Positions 35,776 through 45,642 of a stretch of 64,000 bases of DNA are shown here, piece after piece (within the stretch, counting starts at the first letter, position 1; every line of letters starts with the position of its first letter). This DNA comes from CAZISM01 sp964541895 (GTDB taxonomy: Bacteria; Zhuqueibacterota; Zhuqueibacteria; Residuimicrobiales; Residuimicrobiaceae), in NCBI GenBank assembly GCA_964541895.1, contig CAZISM010000002.1:1-64000 (forward strand), read 5' to 3'. A program made the translations under genes and the position numbers. The notes under the pieces are model-generated. The model was given only the letters and a program-made list of their open reading frames with translations. It was not told where the DNA came from and searched no databases.

Positions 35776-36987
35776 ATGAAAAGAAGAATGTTGATTCAGA
35801 ACCTGCTGGTCATAGGGCTTGGTCTTTCTATGGTCCATTGCTGTACCGATCATGAGGCAAGGAAGACCATCGGCAAAAAATACATGACCGCCGCTCTGGT
35901 CTGGCCGGCCTATCACCAGGAGCCGTTGATGAAAGAATTCTACCGCGGCGATATGGGCGAATGGGAGCGGATCCGCGATGCCAAACCGAAATTCCCCGGC
36001 CATGATCAGCCCCGCTATCCACTCTGGGGATATGTCATGGAAGACGATCCGCAGGTCATGGAGAAAAAGATTGAAACTGCCGCCCGCTACGGCTTGGATA
36101 TTTTTATCTATGATTGGTACTGGTACAATGAAGGCCCATATTTGGAAGAAGCCTTGAATGATGGCTATTTAAAAGCAAGGAATAACGACAAGGTTAAATT
36201 CTATCTCATGTGGGCCAATCATGATGCCCGTACGGTATGGGACATTGAACGGTCGCACGACATCAAGACCATCTGGCCGGGGACGGTTGACCGCAAGAAT
36301 TTTGAAGCCGTCGTACAACGGGTCATCCGTCAGTATTTTCACCATCCGTCCTATTTTAAAATTAACGGCGAGCCGGTTTTCAATATATACGATCTGGCCA
36401 ATTTGATGAAAGGGTTGGGTGGCCTCGAGCAGACCAGGGAGGCGCTGGATTATTTCAGAAACGAAGTCACGAAAGCCGGTTTTCCGGGTCTGCATCTGCA
36501 GGTCATGCTGCGCAATTCCATGCTTCATGATGTGTCTGTGGTCGGCGGCGGCAGCGCCACGGCAGAGGATATCCGGCAACTCCAATTCTCGAGCTGTTCG
36601 CACTATCAGTGGATCCATGTTTCCGGCAACGGCAAAGACTATGTGGATTGGGGCATGGAAGCGGTCCGGCAGTGGCCGGACTATGAAAAAGCACTGGGCA
36701 TTCCCTACTGGCCGCATGTTTCCCTCGGCTGGGACAACAATCCGAGGTTTGTCGAAAAACTGGATATTGTTCGTAACAGCACACCGGCAGCGTTCAAATC
36801 TTTTATGATCAAGGCGAGAAAATTTCTCGATGAGCATCCAAATCAGCCGCCGGTCATCACCATCAACTCCTGGAACGAATGGGTGGAGGGCAGCTATCTG
36901 GAACCGGATATGAGAAACGGATATGGTTACCTGGAAGCTTTGCAAAGTGCCATGTCTGATGAATTCAGCGGTCCATTCAACAAATAG
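35776..36987 (+). CDS. WbsX/GH99-like glycoside hydrolase, third copy
   Basis: A 403-residue protein with an N-terminal hydrophobic signal that ends at a double cysteine (SMVHCC), so a lipoprotein is possible. GGAG lies 8 bases before the ATG. Motifs match the 3343/14491 pair but with clear divergence: GHDQPRYPLWGYVMEDDPQ, YDWYWYNEGPYLEEAL, KFYLMWANHDA, HPSYFKINGEPV, HYQWIHVSGNGKDY and NSWNEWVEGSYLEP. The ending EGSYLEPD...GYGYLEAL is the most canonical WbsX ending of the set. The middle (VVGGGSATAEDIRQL) is specific to this copy. It starts 67 bases after the PHP fusion and 89 bases before the six-hairpin glycosidase. Confidence 0.84.
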   Translation: MKRRMLIQNLLVIGLGLSMVHCCTDHEARKTIGKKYMTAALVWPAYHQEPLMKEFYRGDMGEWERIRDAKPKFPGHDQPRYPLWGYVMEDDPQVMEKKIETAARYGLDIFIYDWYWYNEGPYLEEALNDGYLKARNNDKVKFYLMWANHDARTVWDIERSHDIKTIWPGTVDRKNFEAVVQRVIRQYFHHPSYFKINGEPVFNIYDLANLMKGLGGLEQTREALDYFRNEVTKAGFPGLHLQVMLRNSMLHDVSVVGGGSATAEDIRQLQFSSCSHYQWIHVSGNGKDYVDWGMEAVRQWPDYEKALGIPYWPHVSLGWDNNPRFVEKLDIVRNSTPAAFKSFMIKARKFLDEHPNQPPVITINSWNEWVEGSYLEPDMRNGYGYLEALQSAMSDEFSGPFNK

Positions 36988-37076
36988 GTCCATGGTTTTG
37001 ATCAAAAATCGATGATGATCGTACGTGTAGAAGCTGTTGCCGGTTCTTTCAATTTCATCAAGCACATGAGGTACGC

Positions 37077-40000
37077 ATGCGAAGGCTTTGGATTATTCAA
37101 AAGAGATTATGGCCTGTCTTGTTCTATTCGTTTTTCCTTACTCAGACCGCTCTGGCACAACAAGAATCCATCCGCTGGCAGCCTGTAGATAGCAAAGGGC
37201 TGGTGGAAAATGTCAGAGGCCATAAAACCGTACACATGACCTCGACCGCCTGGGAAGGCGAAGTTACCAATCCGTTTTCCCACGAGCAAAGCATTGATTT
37301 ATTTCCAGTGCGGATCAATGCAGACCAGGAGCGGTATTTCTATGTTGAATATCAGGCCGCTACCGCCAAAGCCCTGGGAGTGTGGTTCTCCGGCGCTGAG
37401 CAACAGGCTGGTTCCGGGTATTTTGTAACACGACTGCCTGAAACCGACGATATCGCCATCATGCAGTTTGACCTGCGCCGGTTTGCCGCCTGGCACGGCC
37501 AGCTGGCAAAAATCAGTGTGCATTTTCCCGGCGTGCAGGTCGGTGATATGATCCGTATTCATCGTATTGGTACATCCCGTGAACCGGTTGACCGCGCCGA
37601 GGCTGGACGACTGTACAAAACCGTTGCCGATGATCGAAGAGGCGACAGAATTCGCATGGCAGCGTTCCATGATACTCATGTTGCCCTGGATCAGGATAAA
37701 GGGCGAGCGGCTGTTTTTACCTATATTCATGGCAAAGCGTCCGGCTATGACCTGTATATGCTGCTGAAGATTTTGACGCTGATAGATAAAGAGGGCCGGC
37801 TCATCGGCTCGGAACAGGCTCAAAATCTGCAGGTTGAGGATTTTCCCGGCGGAGTCAGAGCCTCCTACGATCTTGCCGGCACGCACGTCACCTGTGAGAT
37901 CATCTCTTTGCTCTATGGCCGTGACACCAGCAAACAGGATGGCGCCGCTCTGTTCAAGATCAGTACAGCGCCTGCGGTGCCGATTGTTCTGCGTTGCGGC
38001 GGCGGTGACCGCTTTTACACCATCAGCGGAGAAATTCGTCCCTGGTTTCATGAATATTTTAATAGCACGGATTCAATCCGCCTGGAAAAAAACCTGGCTA
38101 TCGTTCACAGCGAGAAACAGCCGCACGTGCTGGCGGTGGCGAGCAGCGGTCGCATGGCAAGAGACATGGAAGAGGGCGGCCGTTGTCTCAACATACGGAT
38201 GGAGCAAGGCCGCGGCTATGTGGTCATGACGTACGGACCGTCAGCCGCAGATGCAATGAACTTGGCAAAATCTATAGAAGAGGCCAAAGCCGCGCAGGCT
38301 GTCCATGCGTATTACAAGTCGCTTTTAAGCAGTCGCATTGTAACTCCGGAAAAAGTCTTGGATGAGGCCTTTACCAGTGCGATCTATAATTTGGAATATA
38401 ATTATTTACAGCCTTATGGCTGGATGGAAGCCATTAATCACTGGGAATCGCTATATCATCAGCAGCACAGTGCCGCTGCGGATTGGCTGGGACAGGAAGA
38501 TCGTTCCAAATGGTGCATTCAGGTGGCCGCAGATTCCATGTCCCGCGAAGGTGCTATCCGCTGTTTCAAGGCTGATGGCCAGCCGTATATCGCGTTTGGC
38601 GGATCGAATCATTTCTGGGCCTGGCAGGTGAGGCATTATTTTAATCACACCCATGATCTTGACTTTGCCCGCCGAATTGCGCCGGCGCTGGATAAAGTCA
38701 TAGCGCAGACGTTTGCGGAATATGATGCCGAGGGTGACCTTTTGCTTTCCTGGCGAGCGCAGATCGGCAATCAGGAGGATTTTCTGTTTCATCCCCATAA
38801 CAGCACGACGCCTTCCATCGAAGGCATCAACATGCTGGCTACCCGGGAGTTGTTGGCTAATGCGCTGGGAGATCATGAGACGGCAGCGCTTTGCCGCAAT
38901 AAAATTACTCGGGCCATGGCGCAGCTGCGACAGGAGCTCTGGCTGCCGGACCTGGGGCGGTTTGCCTATTTCAAAGATCCTCAGGGTGTGCTGCGGCTGG
39001 ATGCGCAGTATCAATCCTACATTTATCCTCTGCTCTATGATGTGCTGGACGCCCGCGATGCCTGGAGCAGCATGCGCCATTTGCGCGACCGGCTGATCGG
39101 TCAAAGCGGGGAAGTATATTGCTCTAATAATTTTTCCAACCATTATGACGCGTGCACCTGGGGCCCGCAAGCGGCGGTGGCACAACAGCCGTGGGGTGCG
39201 TTGGGCCTCAGTGCGCTGGGGTTGAATAACGAGGCCTACAAGCCGCTGATGGTGTCCGCCAAATGGGCCATGGATCCGCCCCATCTCGGCTCCTGGCCGG
39301 AAATTGCACAAGAGGGCGGCGCCTCTTATTTTACCACACCGGCGGCGCTGTATGTGCAGGCCGCTATCGAAGCCCTGTTCGGCCTGAGCGCGCATAGGCC
39401 CGAGAGCTATGTCCGCATCAGCCCGGCATTCCCGGACGCCTGGCCGACCGCTCTTTTGCACCTGCCGCAATATAAAGTGCAGTATAAGCGAGATGGAAAT
39501 CATGTGACCTATATTCTGGATACGGATCAGCCGATAGCACGCCGGGTACGCTGGCTTTTGCCCAACCGTTCCGTCGAGCGTTTGCTGGTGAACGGAAAAG
39601 AGGAAAAATTCCAGTTGCAGCCGGCTGTGGGTGCATTGCTGCTTTCGCTGGATATCCCGGCGCAAAAAAGGACCGAATTGAGCCTTACGACGCGGCCTCT
39701 CACTTGTTCCGCGGCTTTTCCGCAGTCCATTGCAGAAGGGGACACTTTGATTTTACGCCTGCAAAATTGCAGGGCTGTGGAGGTAGATGATCGTTACGGC
39801 GTTCTGCATGACGTGAAATTTGACAAAGCCTCAACCCTGAGGGGTGTTGTTCGCACCGGATTGTTGTCGCCGTATGCGGGCTATGGCCGGCTCGGCCTGA
39901 TGAATTTTTCCCGGCGCAGCTTTTTTGTGCGGCTGCAGTTGCAGGACGGTCTCTCGTTCTGGCAACCGATAGATATTGCGATTTTGCCGGCGTTTGAGGC

Positions 40001-40988
40001 GGCCCAGAAAGGCCGTTTGGACAATGACAGGTTATCGGTTGTGGTTCGTAATAACAGTAATTCTGCTTATCAAGGAAAAATCAATCTGGCACGGGGAAAT
40101 AGTTTGGCTTCAATGGACGGTTGGATTGCGCCGCACACGGAAAAAGATATGACATGGACTCTACCGGCGGACATGATGTCCGGTTTGTCGCCAGGGGACA
40201 ACCAATTCGATCTGGTTCTGCCCGGCAAAACCCGATATGGACTGGTCGCATCTGTTGAAAAAGCCAGGGCCAATCAGCTGCACATCAAGCTGCCCGAGAC
40301 GGCCTGTATTGCCGACGATCGGTGGCAGTCGGTGCGTACGTTTTACCATTTGCATGAATACCTCATGCGTTCGGTGCAATCCCTGCTGGCGCCTTGGGCG
40401 GATTCATTGATGTATGCGAAAGAAGTGCCGGTTGCGTTCGCACATCCCGGACGAAAATTTGTCCCGGTATCCTGGAAAGCCGGCCGGCAGAATTTCGATC
40501 TGTCCCTGCCGGCGCATTCGTACAAAAAGCTTTACCTGCTGGTGATTCCATTTCTTGACAATCACGACACGTTCGCGCCGGTTGCCAGGGTCATACTGAC
40601 GCGCAAAGATGGACGGCTTATCTCAAAAACGCTGTATACTCCGGGTGATCTGGACTTTTTCACGCCGCCGGAAGCTGTTTATGTTTTTGCCACGGCCCGA
40701 AGGCCGCGGCTTGAGCGCCTCGGACTGCTGCCGCTTTTGCCGATGGATCAAGGCGATTGGCTGGAGGGCAAGCCGGCGTCCTGTGGCAAGGACTCTAATC
40801 TGCCGAACGGCTTTCCACAAACAGAATTCTGGGCACGCAGCCGCACCGTACAGGCTGCCACGGTGGTCATGAATGTAATCGAAATCGACTTGCCTATGGC
40901 GCAAGAGCTGCAAAAAATGACGCTTTCGAGCATCGGCACGGAACCGGCTTTTGGCCTGGTGGCCGTCACGGCCGAAATCGCCCCGTAA
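37077..40988 (+). CDS. Large secreted six-hairpin (alpha/alpha) glycoside hydrolase
   Basis: A 1,303-residue protein with a signal peptide ending ALAQQ. Residues about 30-415 form beta-sandwich regions. Residues about 425-800 look like an (alpha/alpha)6 barrel as in GH78, GH63 and DUF4450 relatives: EYNYLQPYGWMEAINHW, GGSNHFWAWQVRHYFNHTHDLDFARRI, NSTTPSIEGINMLATRELL, QSYIYPLLYDVLDA and GSWPEIAQEGGASYFTTPAALYVQA. Candidate acids are in WLGQEDRSKW and SWPEIAQE. Residues about 810-1303 are sandwich modules, possibly glycan-binding. The substrate is open; a rhamnosidase or glucosidase-like role are both possible. A pair of very strong hairpins follows the stop, so it may end a transcription unit. 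Confidence 0.7.
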   Translation: MRRLWIIQKRLWPVLFYSFFLTQTALAQQESIRWQPVDSKGLVENVRGHKTVHMTSTAWEGEVTNPFSHEQSIDLFPVRINADQERYFYVEYQAATAKALGVWFSGAEQQAGSGYFVTRLPETDDIAIMQFDLRRFAAWHGQLAKISVHFPGVQVGDMIRIHRIGTSREPVDRAEAGRLYKTVADDRRGDRIRMAAFHDTHVALDQDKGRAAVFTYIHGKASGYDLYMLLKILTLIDKEGRLIGSEQAQNLQVEDFPGGVRASYDLAGTHVTCEIISLLYGRDTSKQDGAALFKISTAPAVPIVLRCGGGDRFYTISGEIRPWFHEYFNSTDSIRLEKNLAIVHSEKQPHVLAVASSGRMARDMEEGGRCLNIRMEQGRGYVVMTYGPSAADAMNLAKSIEEAKAAQAVHAYYKSLLSSRIVTPEKVLDEAFTSAIYNLEYNYLQPYGWMEAINHWESLYHQQHSAAADWLGQEDRSKWCIQVAADSMSREGAIRCFKADGQPYIAFGGSNHFWAWQVRHYFNHTHDLDFARRIAPALDKVIAQTFAEYDAEGDLLLSWRAQIGNQEDFLFHPHNSTTPSIEGINMLATRELLANALGDHETAALCRNKITRAMAQLRQELWLPDLGRFAYFKDPQGVLRLDAQYQSYIYPLLYDVLDARDAWSSMRHLRDRLIGQSGEVYCSNNFSNHYDACTWGPQAAVAQQPWGALGLSALGLNNEAYKPLMVSAKWAMDPPHLGSWPEIAQEGGASYFTTPAALYVQAAIEALFGLSAHRPESYVRISPAFPDAWPTALLHLPQYKVQYKRDGNHVTYILDTDQPIARRVRWLLPNRSVERLLVNGKEEKFQLQPAVGALLLSLDIPAQKRTELSLTTRPLTCSAAFPQSIAEGDTLILRLQNCRAVEVDDRYGVLHDVKFDKASTLRGVVRTGLLSPYAGYGRLGLMNFSRRSFFVRLQLQDGLSFWQPIDIAILPAFEAAQKGRLDNDRLSVVVRNNSNSAYQGKINLARGNSLASMDGWIAPHTEKDMTWTLPADMMSGLSPGDNQFDLVLPGKTRYGLVASVEKARANQLHIKLPETACIADDRWQSVRTFYHLHEYLMRSVQSLLAPWADSLMYAKEVPVAFAHPGRKFVPVSWKAGRQNFDLSLPAHSYKKLYLLVIPFLDNHDTFAPVARVILTRKDGRLISKTLYTPGDLDFFTPPEAVYVFATARRPRLERLGLLPLLPMDQGDWLEGKPASCGKDSNLPNGFPQTEFWARSRTVQAATVVMNVIEIDLPMAQELQKMTLSSIGTEPAFGLVAVTAEIAP

Positions 40989-41003
40989 GCGATGTGATGG
41001 CGA

Positions 41004-41076
41004 AGCCGCTGGCGCCGTAGCCGCTTTGGCGGCTGCGGCGCCAGCGGCTGCCTCCTGAAGTAAAGTGGCAGGAGGC
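41004..41076. terminator. Two consecutive strong hairpins after the 37077 gene
   Basis: Hairpin 1 spans 41004-41049: 14 perfect pairs (41004-41017 with 41036-41049), one mismatch, then 6 more pairs around a TTTG loop. Hairpin 2 spans 41050-41076: 8 perfect pairs (41050-41057 with 41069-41076) around an 11-base loop. They begin 15 bases after the stop codon. No T-run follows, so this is a non-canonical terminator, a 3' mRNA stabiliser or a REP-type element. Confidence 0.6.
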
Positions 41077-41130
41077 GGAACAACTGTTGCACAAAATCGG
41101 CTTACGCTCATAAAACGGAGGACTATTGCT

Positions 41131-42372
41131 ATGAACAAATTAGCAGCTATCTTTTTGATCCTGTGCGTTGGCGTTCTCATGGCTCAAGCCCAGGACATCC
41201 GGCATCTTGAAACCGAACTGCCGGGTTATGTACCAGAACCGCAAGCGCCAAAATCTGATTATCTTGTTGGTATGAATTATTTTCCTGGCTGGAAATGGGG
41301 AACCCACCGCGGCTGGAAGGATATTGAAGCGTATCCGGACCGCACGCCGTTGCTGGGTTATTACGACGAAGGGAATCCCGAAGTCATGGACTGGGAAATA
41401 AAATGGGCGTTGGAGCACGGCATCGATTTCTTTCTTTTTTGCTGGTATCGCGGTCCCGAAGGGGTCAAGGTCAAGCCATCTACCATGCATCTGGGACACG
41501 CCCTGCATGACGGATTTTTCAAAGCCAAGTATGCGCCTCGTTTTCAGTTCGCCATTATGTGGGAAAATCAGTCCAAAAAAGATAATGGCGTAGCCGACTT
41601 GAACGATCTGATGAAAAACCTTTTGCCCTTTTGGATCGAGAATTATTTCAAACGTCCCAACTATGTCAAGATCAATAACAAGCCGCTGCTGGTCGTTTAT
41701 CACCTCGATCGCCTCAATGAGGAGCTGGGTGGTGTCGAAGCAACCAAAAAAGCGATAGAGATGATGCGCGAAGCCTGCAAAAAAGCAGGATTTGCCGGAC
41801 TCGTAATCGCCTGCGAACACCGCGGCAACGATAAAGCGTTCCTCACTCGCATGAAGGACAGCGGTTTTGATTTTCACTATGTGTATTGCTACCATCCGGA
41901 AGAACGCCAGCCGACCGCCACCCAAGCGATCAATTATCAGCTTGATATGCTTCAACTCTGGAGAGAGTGGAATATACTGCCGGTTATTCCGACCCTCTCT
42001 GTAGGTTTCGAACCCAAACCCTGGGAAAACAACAATCCGGAAACGCCCTGGGTGTACTGGAAGACCATTAAACGCTGGCGGCTTAACGGTCCCGAATGGT
42101 GGACGCTCCTGCAAAAAGCCAAACCGCTCATTGATACCATACCTGTGCTCGAGGATGGTTCTAAAATGGTGATTCTCGATAACTGGAATGAATGGTCGGA
42201 AGGGCATTATATTGCCCCATCGGCTTTTGCCGGATTTCAATACCTGCAGGCTGTCCGTGAAGTCTATAGCGAACGTGACAATCTGCCCGACTATCGTACG
42301 CCCGCACAGCTCGGCTTTGGTCCGTACGACCTGTTGTACAAAGCCGCCGTAAAAGACAGCAGCAAAAAATAG
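41131..42372 (+). CDS. Secreted WbsX/GH99-like glycoside hydrolase, second subgroup
   Basis: A 413-residue protein. ATG 41131 is chosen because GGAGG lies 9 bases upstream and a signal peptide (ending MAQAQ) starts there; the frame is open further upstream without support. Motifs define a second subgroup: SDYLVGMNYFPGWKWG, YPDRTPLLGYYDEGNPEVMDWEIKWALEHGIDFF, FCWYRG, FAIMWENQS, NNKPLLVVY and ILDNWNEWSEGHY. The N-terminal domain of the 45643 protein belongs to the same subgroup. The FYPWY/WNEW-type frame of the family is intact. It heads a likely operon with the FAD oxidoreductase and sodium symporter. Substrate unknown. Confidence 0.83.
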   Translation: MNKLAAIFLILCVGVLMAQAQDIRHLETELPGYVPEPQAPKSDYLVGMNYFPGWKWGTHRGWKDIEAYPDRTPLLGYYDEGNPEVMDWEIKWALEHGIDFFLFCWYRGPEGVKVKPSTMHLGHALHDGFFKAKYAPRFQFAIMWENQSKKDNGVADLNDLMKNLLPFWIENYFKRPNYVKINNKPLLVVYHLDRLNEELGGVEATKKAIEMMREACKKAGFAGLVIACEHRGNDKAFLTRMKDSGFDFHYVYCYHPEERQPTATQAINYQLDMLQLWREWNILPVIPTLSVGFEPKPWENNNPETPWVYWKTIKRWRLNGPEWWTLLQKAKPLIDTIPVLEDGSKMVILDNWNEWSEGHYIAPSAFAGFQYLQAVREVYSERDNLPDYRTPAQLGFGPYDLLYKAAVKDSSKK

Positions 42373-42473
42373 AGTTCATTGCACGATGAGTGCAGGGCCG
42401 GCCAAGACTCGTGGCAAAAGGGCCGTCACCAGGATCAGGCCTGGAGACCTAAATCTATATCAAGGATTTGCAT

Positions 42474-43925
42474 ATGAAGCGATCTTCTTCGAGACGACAT
42501 TTCCTTAAATCCTCGGCACTGGGCTTTGCCGCTCTGACCGGAAAGCAGACATCTGTCCGGGCCGGCGCAATTGTTGACACGCTGATCGTCAAGCGTTCCA
42601 TCCCTATCCGGCACAAGGTTGATATTTTCATTGCGGGTGGTGGCCCGGCCGGCGTCGCGGCTGCGGTGACTGCGGCCCGGCAGGGCCGAAGCGTGTTCCT
42701 GGCGGAGCGGCAAAACTGCTTTGGCGGCATGGGCACCGCCGGTCTGCTGCCCACTCTATTATACATGACGGACGGCAAGAATTATATTTCCGGCGGCATG
42801 GGTCGTGAAATTCAAACGCTGATGGAAAAAGCCGGCGGACTCTATCCCCCTGAAATCGTGCCGCCTGATCCGTCTCTGCTGTGGTTTGCCTATCGCACCG
42901 AGGTGCTCAAGCGAGTTTATGACGCGTTCATGGTAAAGGCCGGAGTTCAGTTTTCCTTCGATACGCAAGTTATTGACGTTGAACATCGTGCGGGACAGAT
43001 TACCAGTGCCATCCTTTCGGCAAAAAGCGGCCTGTTTGCCGTCACGGCGAAAATATTCATTGATGCAACCGGCGATGGCGACCTGGCCGCCTGGGCCGGT
43101 GCAGAATTCGAGAAAGGCGATGAATCAGGAAATATGATGGCCGGTACGCTGTGCAGCGTCTGGAGCGATATTGACTGGAAAACCGTCGCGGCCAACCGCC
43201 ATAATGAAGAGCCCATTGTCAACCGATACCTGGTGCAGGCGCTCAAGGACGGACTTTTTTCTCAGGCGGATCCGCATCTGCCGGGAATTTTTCGTACCGG
43301 CGATACGCTGGGCGGCGGAAACGTAGGTCACACGTTCAGCGTGGACGGTACCGATGAACGTTCTGTTACCTCGGCACTTTTGCAGGGCCGGAAAAGTTTG
43401 CAAGAGTATGAGCAGTTTTACAAGACGCGCTTGCGCGGCTATGAGAAAATGCAGCTGGTTGCAACTGCCGCCATGCTCGGTATCAGAGAAACGCGGCGAA
43501 TCACGGGTGATTATGTTTTGCATATCAACGATTTTATAAAACGGGCGGTTTTCGCCGATGAAATCGGCCGATTTGCGTATCCGGTGGACCTTCACGCCGC
43601 CAAACCCGGCCAGGAAGCTTACAACGAATTTGCCAGGGATTTCGAAAAATTACGTTACGAAAAGGGCGAGAACTATGGCATCCCTTATCGTGTGCTGACG
43701 CCGAAAAAGCTGTCCAATGTGCTGGTGGCCGGCCGCTGTGTCAGCACCGACCGGGCTATGCTCGGCTCTCTGCGCGTGCAATCGGGGTGCTTTATCACCG
43801 GGCAGGCGGCTGGAATGGCGGCCGCTTTGGCGGTCCGCAAAAACACAGATACCCGCGGCATTGCCGTGCGCGAGCTGCAATACGAGTTGAAAAGAATAGG
43901 GGCGTTTCTTCCCAATTTTTCTTAA
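42474..43925 (+). CDS. Tat-exported FAD-dependent oxidoreductase (FAD_oxidored type)
   Basis: A 483-residue protein from ATG 42474. The N-terminus SSRRHFLKSSALGFAAL is a textbook twin-arginine signal. The FAD-binding Rossmann motif is G55-G-G-P-A-G60 in FIAGGGPAGVAAAVTAARQG, followed by AERQNCFGGMGTAG. FIDATGDGDLAAWAGAEFE and the C-terminal VLVAGRCVSTDRAMLGSLRVQ with a GQAAGMAAALAV helix are typical of the FAD_oxidored family found with secreted glycoside hydrolases. It is likely to oxidise a sugar or sugar acid in the periplasm. It starts about 100 bases after the WbsX-like gene and 13 bases before the symporter. Exact substrate unknown. Confidence 0.84.
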   Translation: MKRSSSRRHFLKSSALGFAALTGKQTSVRAGAIVDTLIVKRSIPIRHKVDIFIAGGGPAGVAAAVTAARQGRSVFLAERQNCFGGMGTAGLLPTLLYMTDGKNYISGGMGREIQTLMEKAGGLYPPEIVPPDPSLLWFAYRTEVLKRVYDAFMVKAGVQFSFDTQVIDVEHRAGQITSAILSAKSGLFAVTAKIFIDATGDGDLAAWAGAEFEKGDESGNMMAGTLCSVWSDIDWKTVAANRHNEEPIVNRYLVQALKDGLFSQADPHLPGIFRTGDTLGGGNVGHTFSVDGTDERSVTSALLQGRKSLQEYEQFYKTRLRGYEKMQLVATAAMLGIRETRRITGDYVLHINDFIKRAVFADEIGRFAYPVDLHAAKPGQEAYNEFARDFEKLRYEKGENYGIPYRVLTPKKLSNVLVAGRCVSTDRAMLGSLRVQSGCFITGQAAGMAAALAVRKNTDTRGIAVRELQYELKRIGAFLPNFS

Positions 43926-43941
43926 CAGAACGAGGGATGTG

Positions 43942-45570
43942 ATGCACATCACTGGCTTGGACCTCATCATCTTTGCGGGCTATTTACTTTGTGTGATGGC
44001 CGTGGGAATCCTGGCTTCGCGGAAGCGCAAGGTGTCCGATGACTACTTTTTAGCCGGAAGAAATCTGACCTGGTGGGTCATTGGCGGATCCCTGATCGCG
44101 GCCAATATATCGACCCACCATTTCATCGGCATGTCGGGTCAAGCCTTTACCATCGGATTGGCCATCGCCAGCTACGAATGGTTGGCAGCTATCGCTTTGA
44201 TCCTTTACGGGAAATTCTTTCTGCCCTATTACCTGAAAACCAAGATCACCACCATGCCCGAATTCCTGGAGAATCGTTATAACGTTCACGTCCGGGTTGT
44301 GTTTGCCGTAATCAGTTTGATCGGCTATATTTTTATCGAACTGGCGGTGGTATTGTATACCGGATCGCTTGCCATGCAATCGATTTTCGGACTGCCCCTG
44401 ATCTACGGTTTGGCCATTTTATGTTTTGTTGGCGGGGGGTATACCATTTATGGCGGTTTAAAATCCGTTGCTTTTACCGACATCATTCAGGTCACTGTTC
44501 TCATCGCCGGCGGTTTGGCGGTGACCATGGTCGGCTTGATCAAGGTCGGTACGGCCGATCCTTTATTCAGTGATACTATTTATGGTGGTTTCCAGGCGCT
44601 AATGCACGGTTCTCCTGAAAAATTCCATATGGTGAAATCCTATAATCACCCGGATTTGCCATGGATCGGTGTCTTTTTTGGCGGATTGTGGCTCGCCAAC
44701 ATCTTTTACTGGGGCTGCAACCAGTTTATCACCCAGCGGACGCTTGCAGCAAAGAACGTCTGGCACGGGCAAATGGGCGTCGTGTTTGCCGGATATTTAA
44801 AACTGCTGGTCCCGGTTTTGGTCGTGCTTCCCGGTATCATCGCTTTTAGACTGTATGATCCGCAGACCGGTTTGTCGCACCACGAGTTTGCCTTATCAAA
44901 AGGCGATCTGGCGTTTCCGACTCTGGTCAATTTGTTGTTGCCCAGCGGGATATCCGGTCTGGTTATGGCCGGATTGATGGGCGCGGTCATGTCGACCATC
45001 GCCTCGCTGTTGTCATCCAGTTCTTCGATCTTTACCTTTGATGTTTACCAACGTTATGTGAATAAAGATGCCGATCATCAAGAGCTGATTCGAGTGGGAA
45101 GAATCGCCGCTTTTTCCGTCTTGATCGTTGCGACTGTTTTCGGATATTTCCTCAGGGATCTGACTGCCATTTTCAGATACATTCAAAAATTCTGGTCCAT
45201 CGCCTGGCCGGCTATCACGGCCGTCTTTCTCGCCGGATTTTTCTACAAACGAGCGAATAGCCAGGGCAGCCTGATCGCATTGATCGCCGGCCCGGTCTGG
45301 GCTGTGCTGTTTACGGTTATGGAATCGGCTGGAATTTTCCCGCCGCTGGCTTTTTTAAATCGCGCGATCATTGACTTTCTTTTTTGTTGTCTGATCATTT
45401 GGCTGTTTCGCAACAAAGCGGATGTTCTTCCTGATAAAGCGAAAGTAGATCGATCGTTTTCTCCACAAGATGCGGCCTATCTAAAACAGCTGCCGTGGTA
45501 TTCGCGATTCGCTTTATGGAGCATCATCCTGATCGTCATAGTCGTTTTCCTGTATGTGCAGTTCTTTTGA
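43942..45570 (+). CDS. Sodium:solute symporter (SSS/SGLT family)
   Basis: A 542-residue inner-membrane protein with about 13-14 hydrophobic helices. The SSS core is clear: DYFLAGRNLTWWVIGGSLIAANISTHHFIGMSG at helix 1-2, the PEFLENRYN loop, then the QRTLAAKNVWHGQMG loop and helix GLMGAVMSTIASLLSSSSSIFTFD, which carries the serines that bind the second sodium in this family. It would import mono- or disaccharides or sugar acids. GTG 43939 or ATG 43942 could start it; GAGGG at 43932-43936 favours ATG 43942. It is 13-17 bases after the FAD oxidoreductase, so the two are co-transcribed. Substrate inferred from context only. Confidence 0.9.
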   Translation: MHITGLDLIIFAGYLLCVMAVGILASRKRKVSDDYFLAGRNLTWWVIGGSLIAANISTHHFIGMSGQAFTIGLAIASYEWLAAIALILYGKFFLPYYLKTKITTMPEFLENRYNVHVRVVFAVISLIGYIFIELAVVLYTGSLAMQSIFGLPLIYGLAILCFVGGGYTIYGGLKSVAFTDIIQVTVLIAGGLAVTMVGLIKVGTADPLFSDTIYGGFQALMHGSPEKFHMVKSYNHPDLPWIGVFFGGLWLANIFYWGCNQFITQRTLAAKNVWHGQMGVVFAGYLKLLVPVLVVLPGIIAFRLYDPQTGLSHHEFALSKGDLAFPTLVNLLLPSGISGLVMAGLMGAVMSTIASLLSSSSSIFTFDVYQRYVNKDADHQELIRVGRIAAFSVLIVATVFGYFLRDLTAIFRYIQKFWSIAWPAITAVFLAGFFYKRANSQGSLIALIAGPVWAVLFTVMESAGIFPPLAFLNRAIIDFLFCCLIIWLFRNKADVLPDKAKVDRSFSPQDAAYLKQLPWYSRFALWSIILIVIVVFLYVQFF

Positions 45571-45642
45571 TGATTCAGATTCTCACAAAAACGGGTCAGC
45601 AATTATTTTTCCCAAAACCAAAAAATCAAATAAGGAGGTTCC

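Noticed and set aside
36996..37007. The 12-base palindrome TTTTGATCAAAA
   Set aside because: Short and AT-rich, expected by chance in a spacer; no second copy noticed.
38451..39665. A 404-codon minus-strand frame
   Set aside because: Antisense shadow of the six-hairpin glycosidase; no signal peptide or domain.
41140..42240. A 366-codon minus-strand frame
   Set aside because: Antisense of the 41131 WbsX-like gene; composition is that of a shadow frame.
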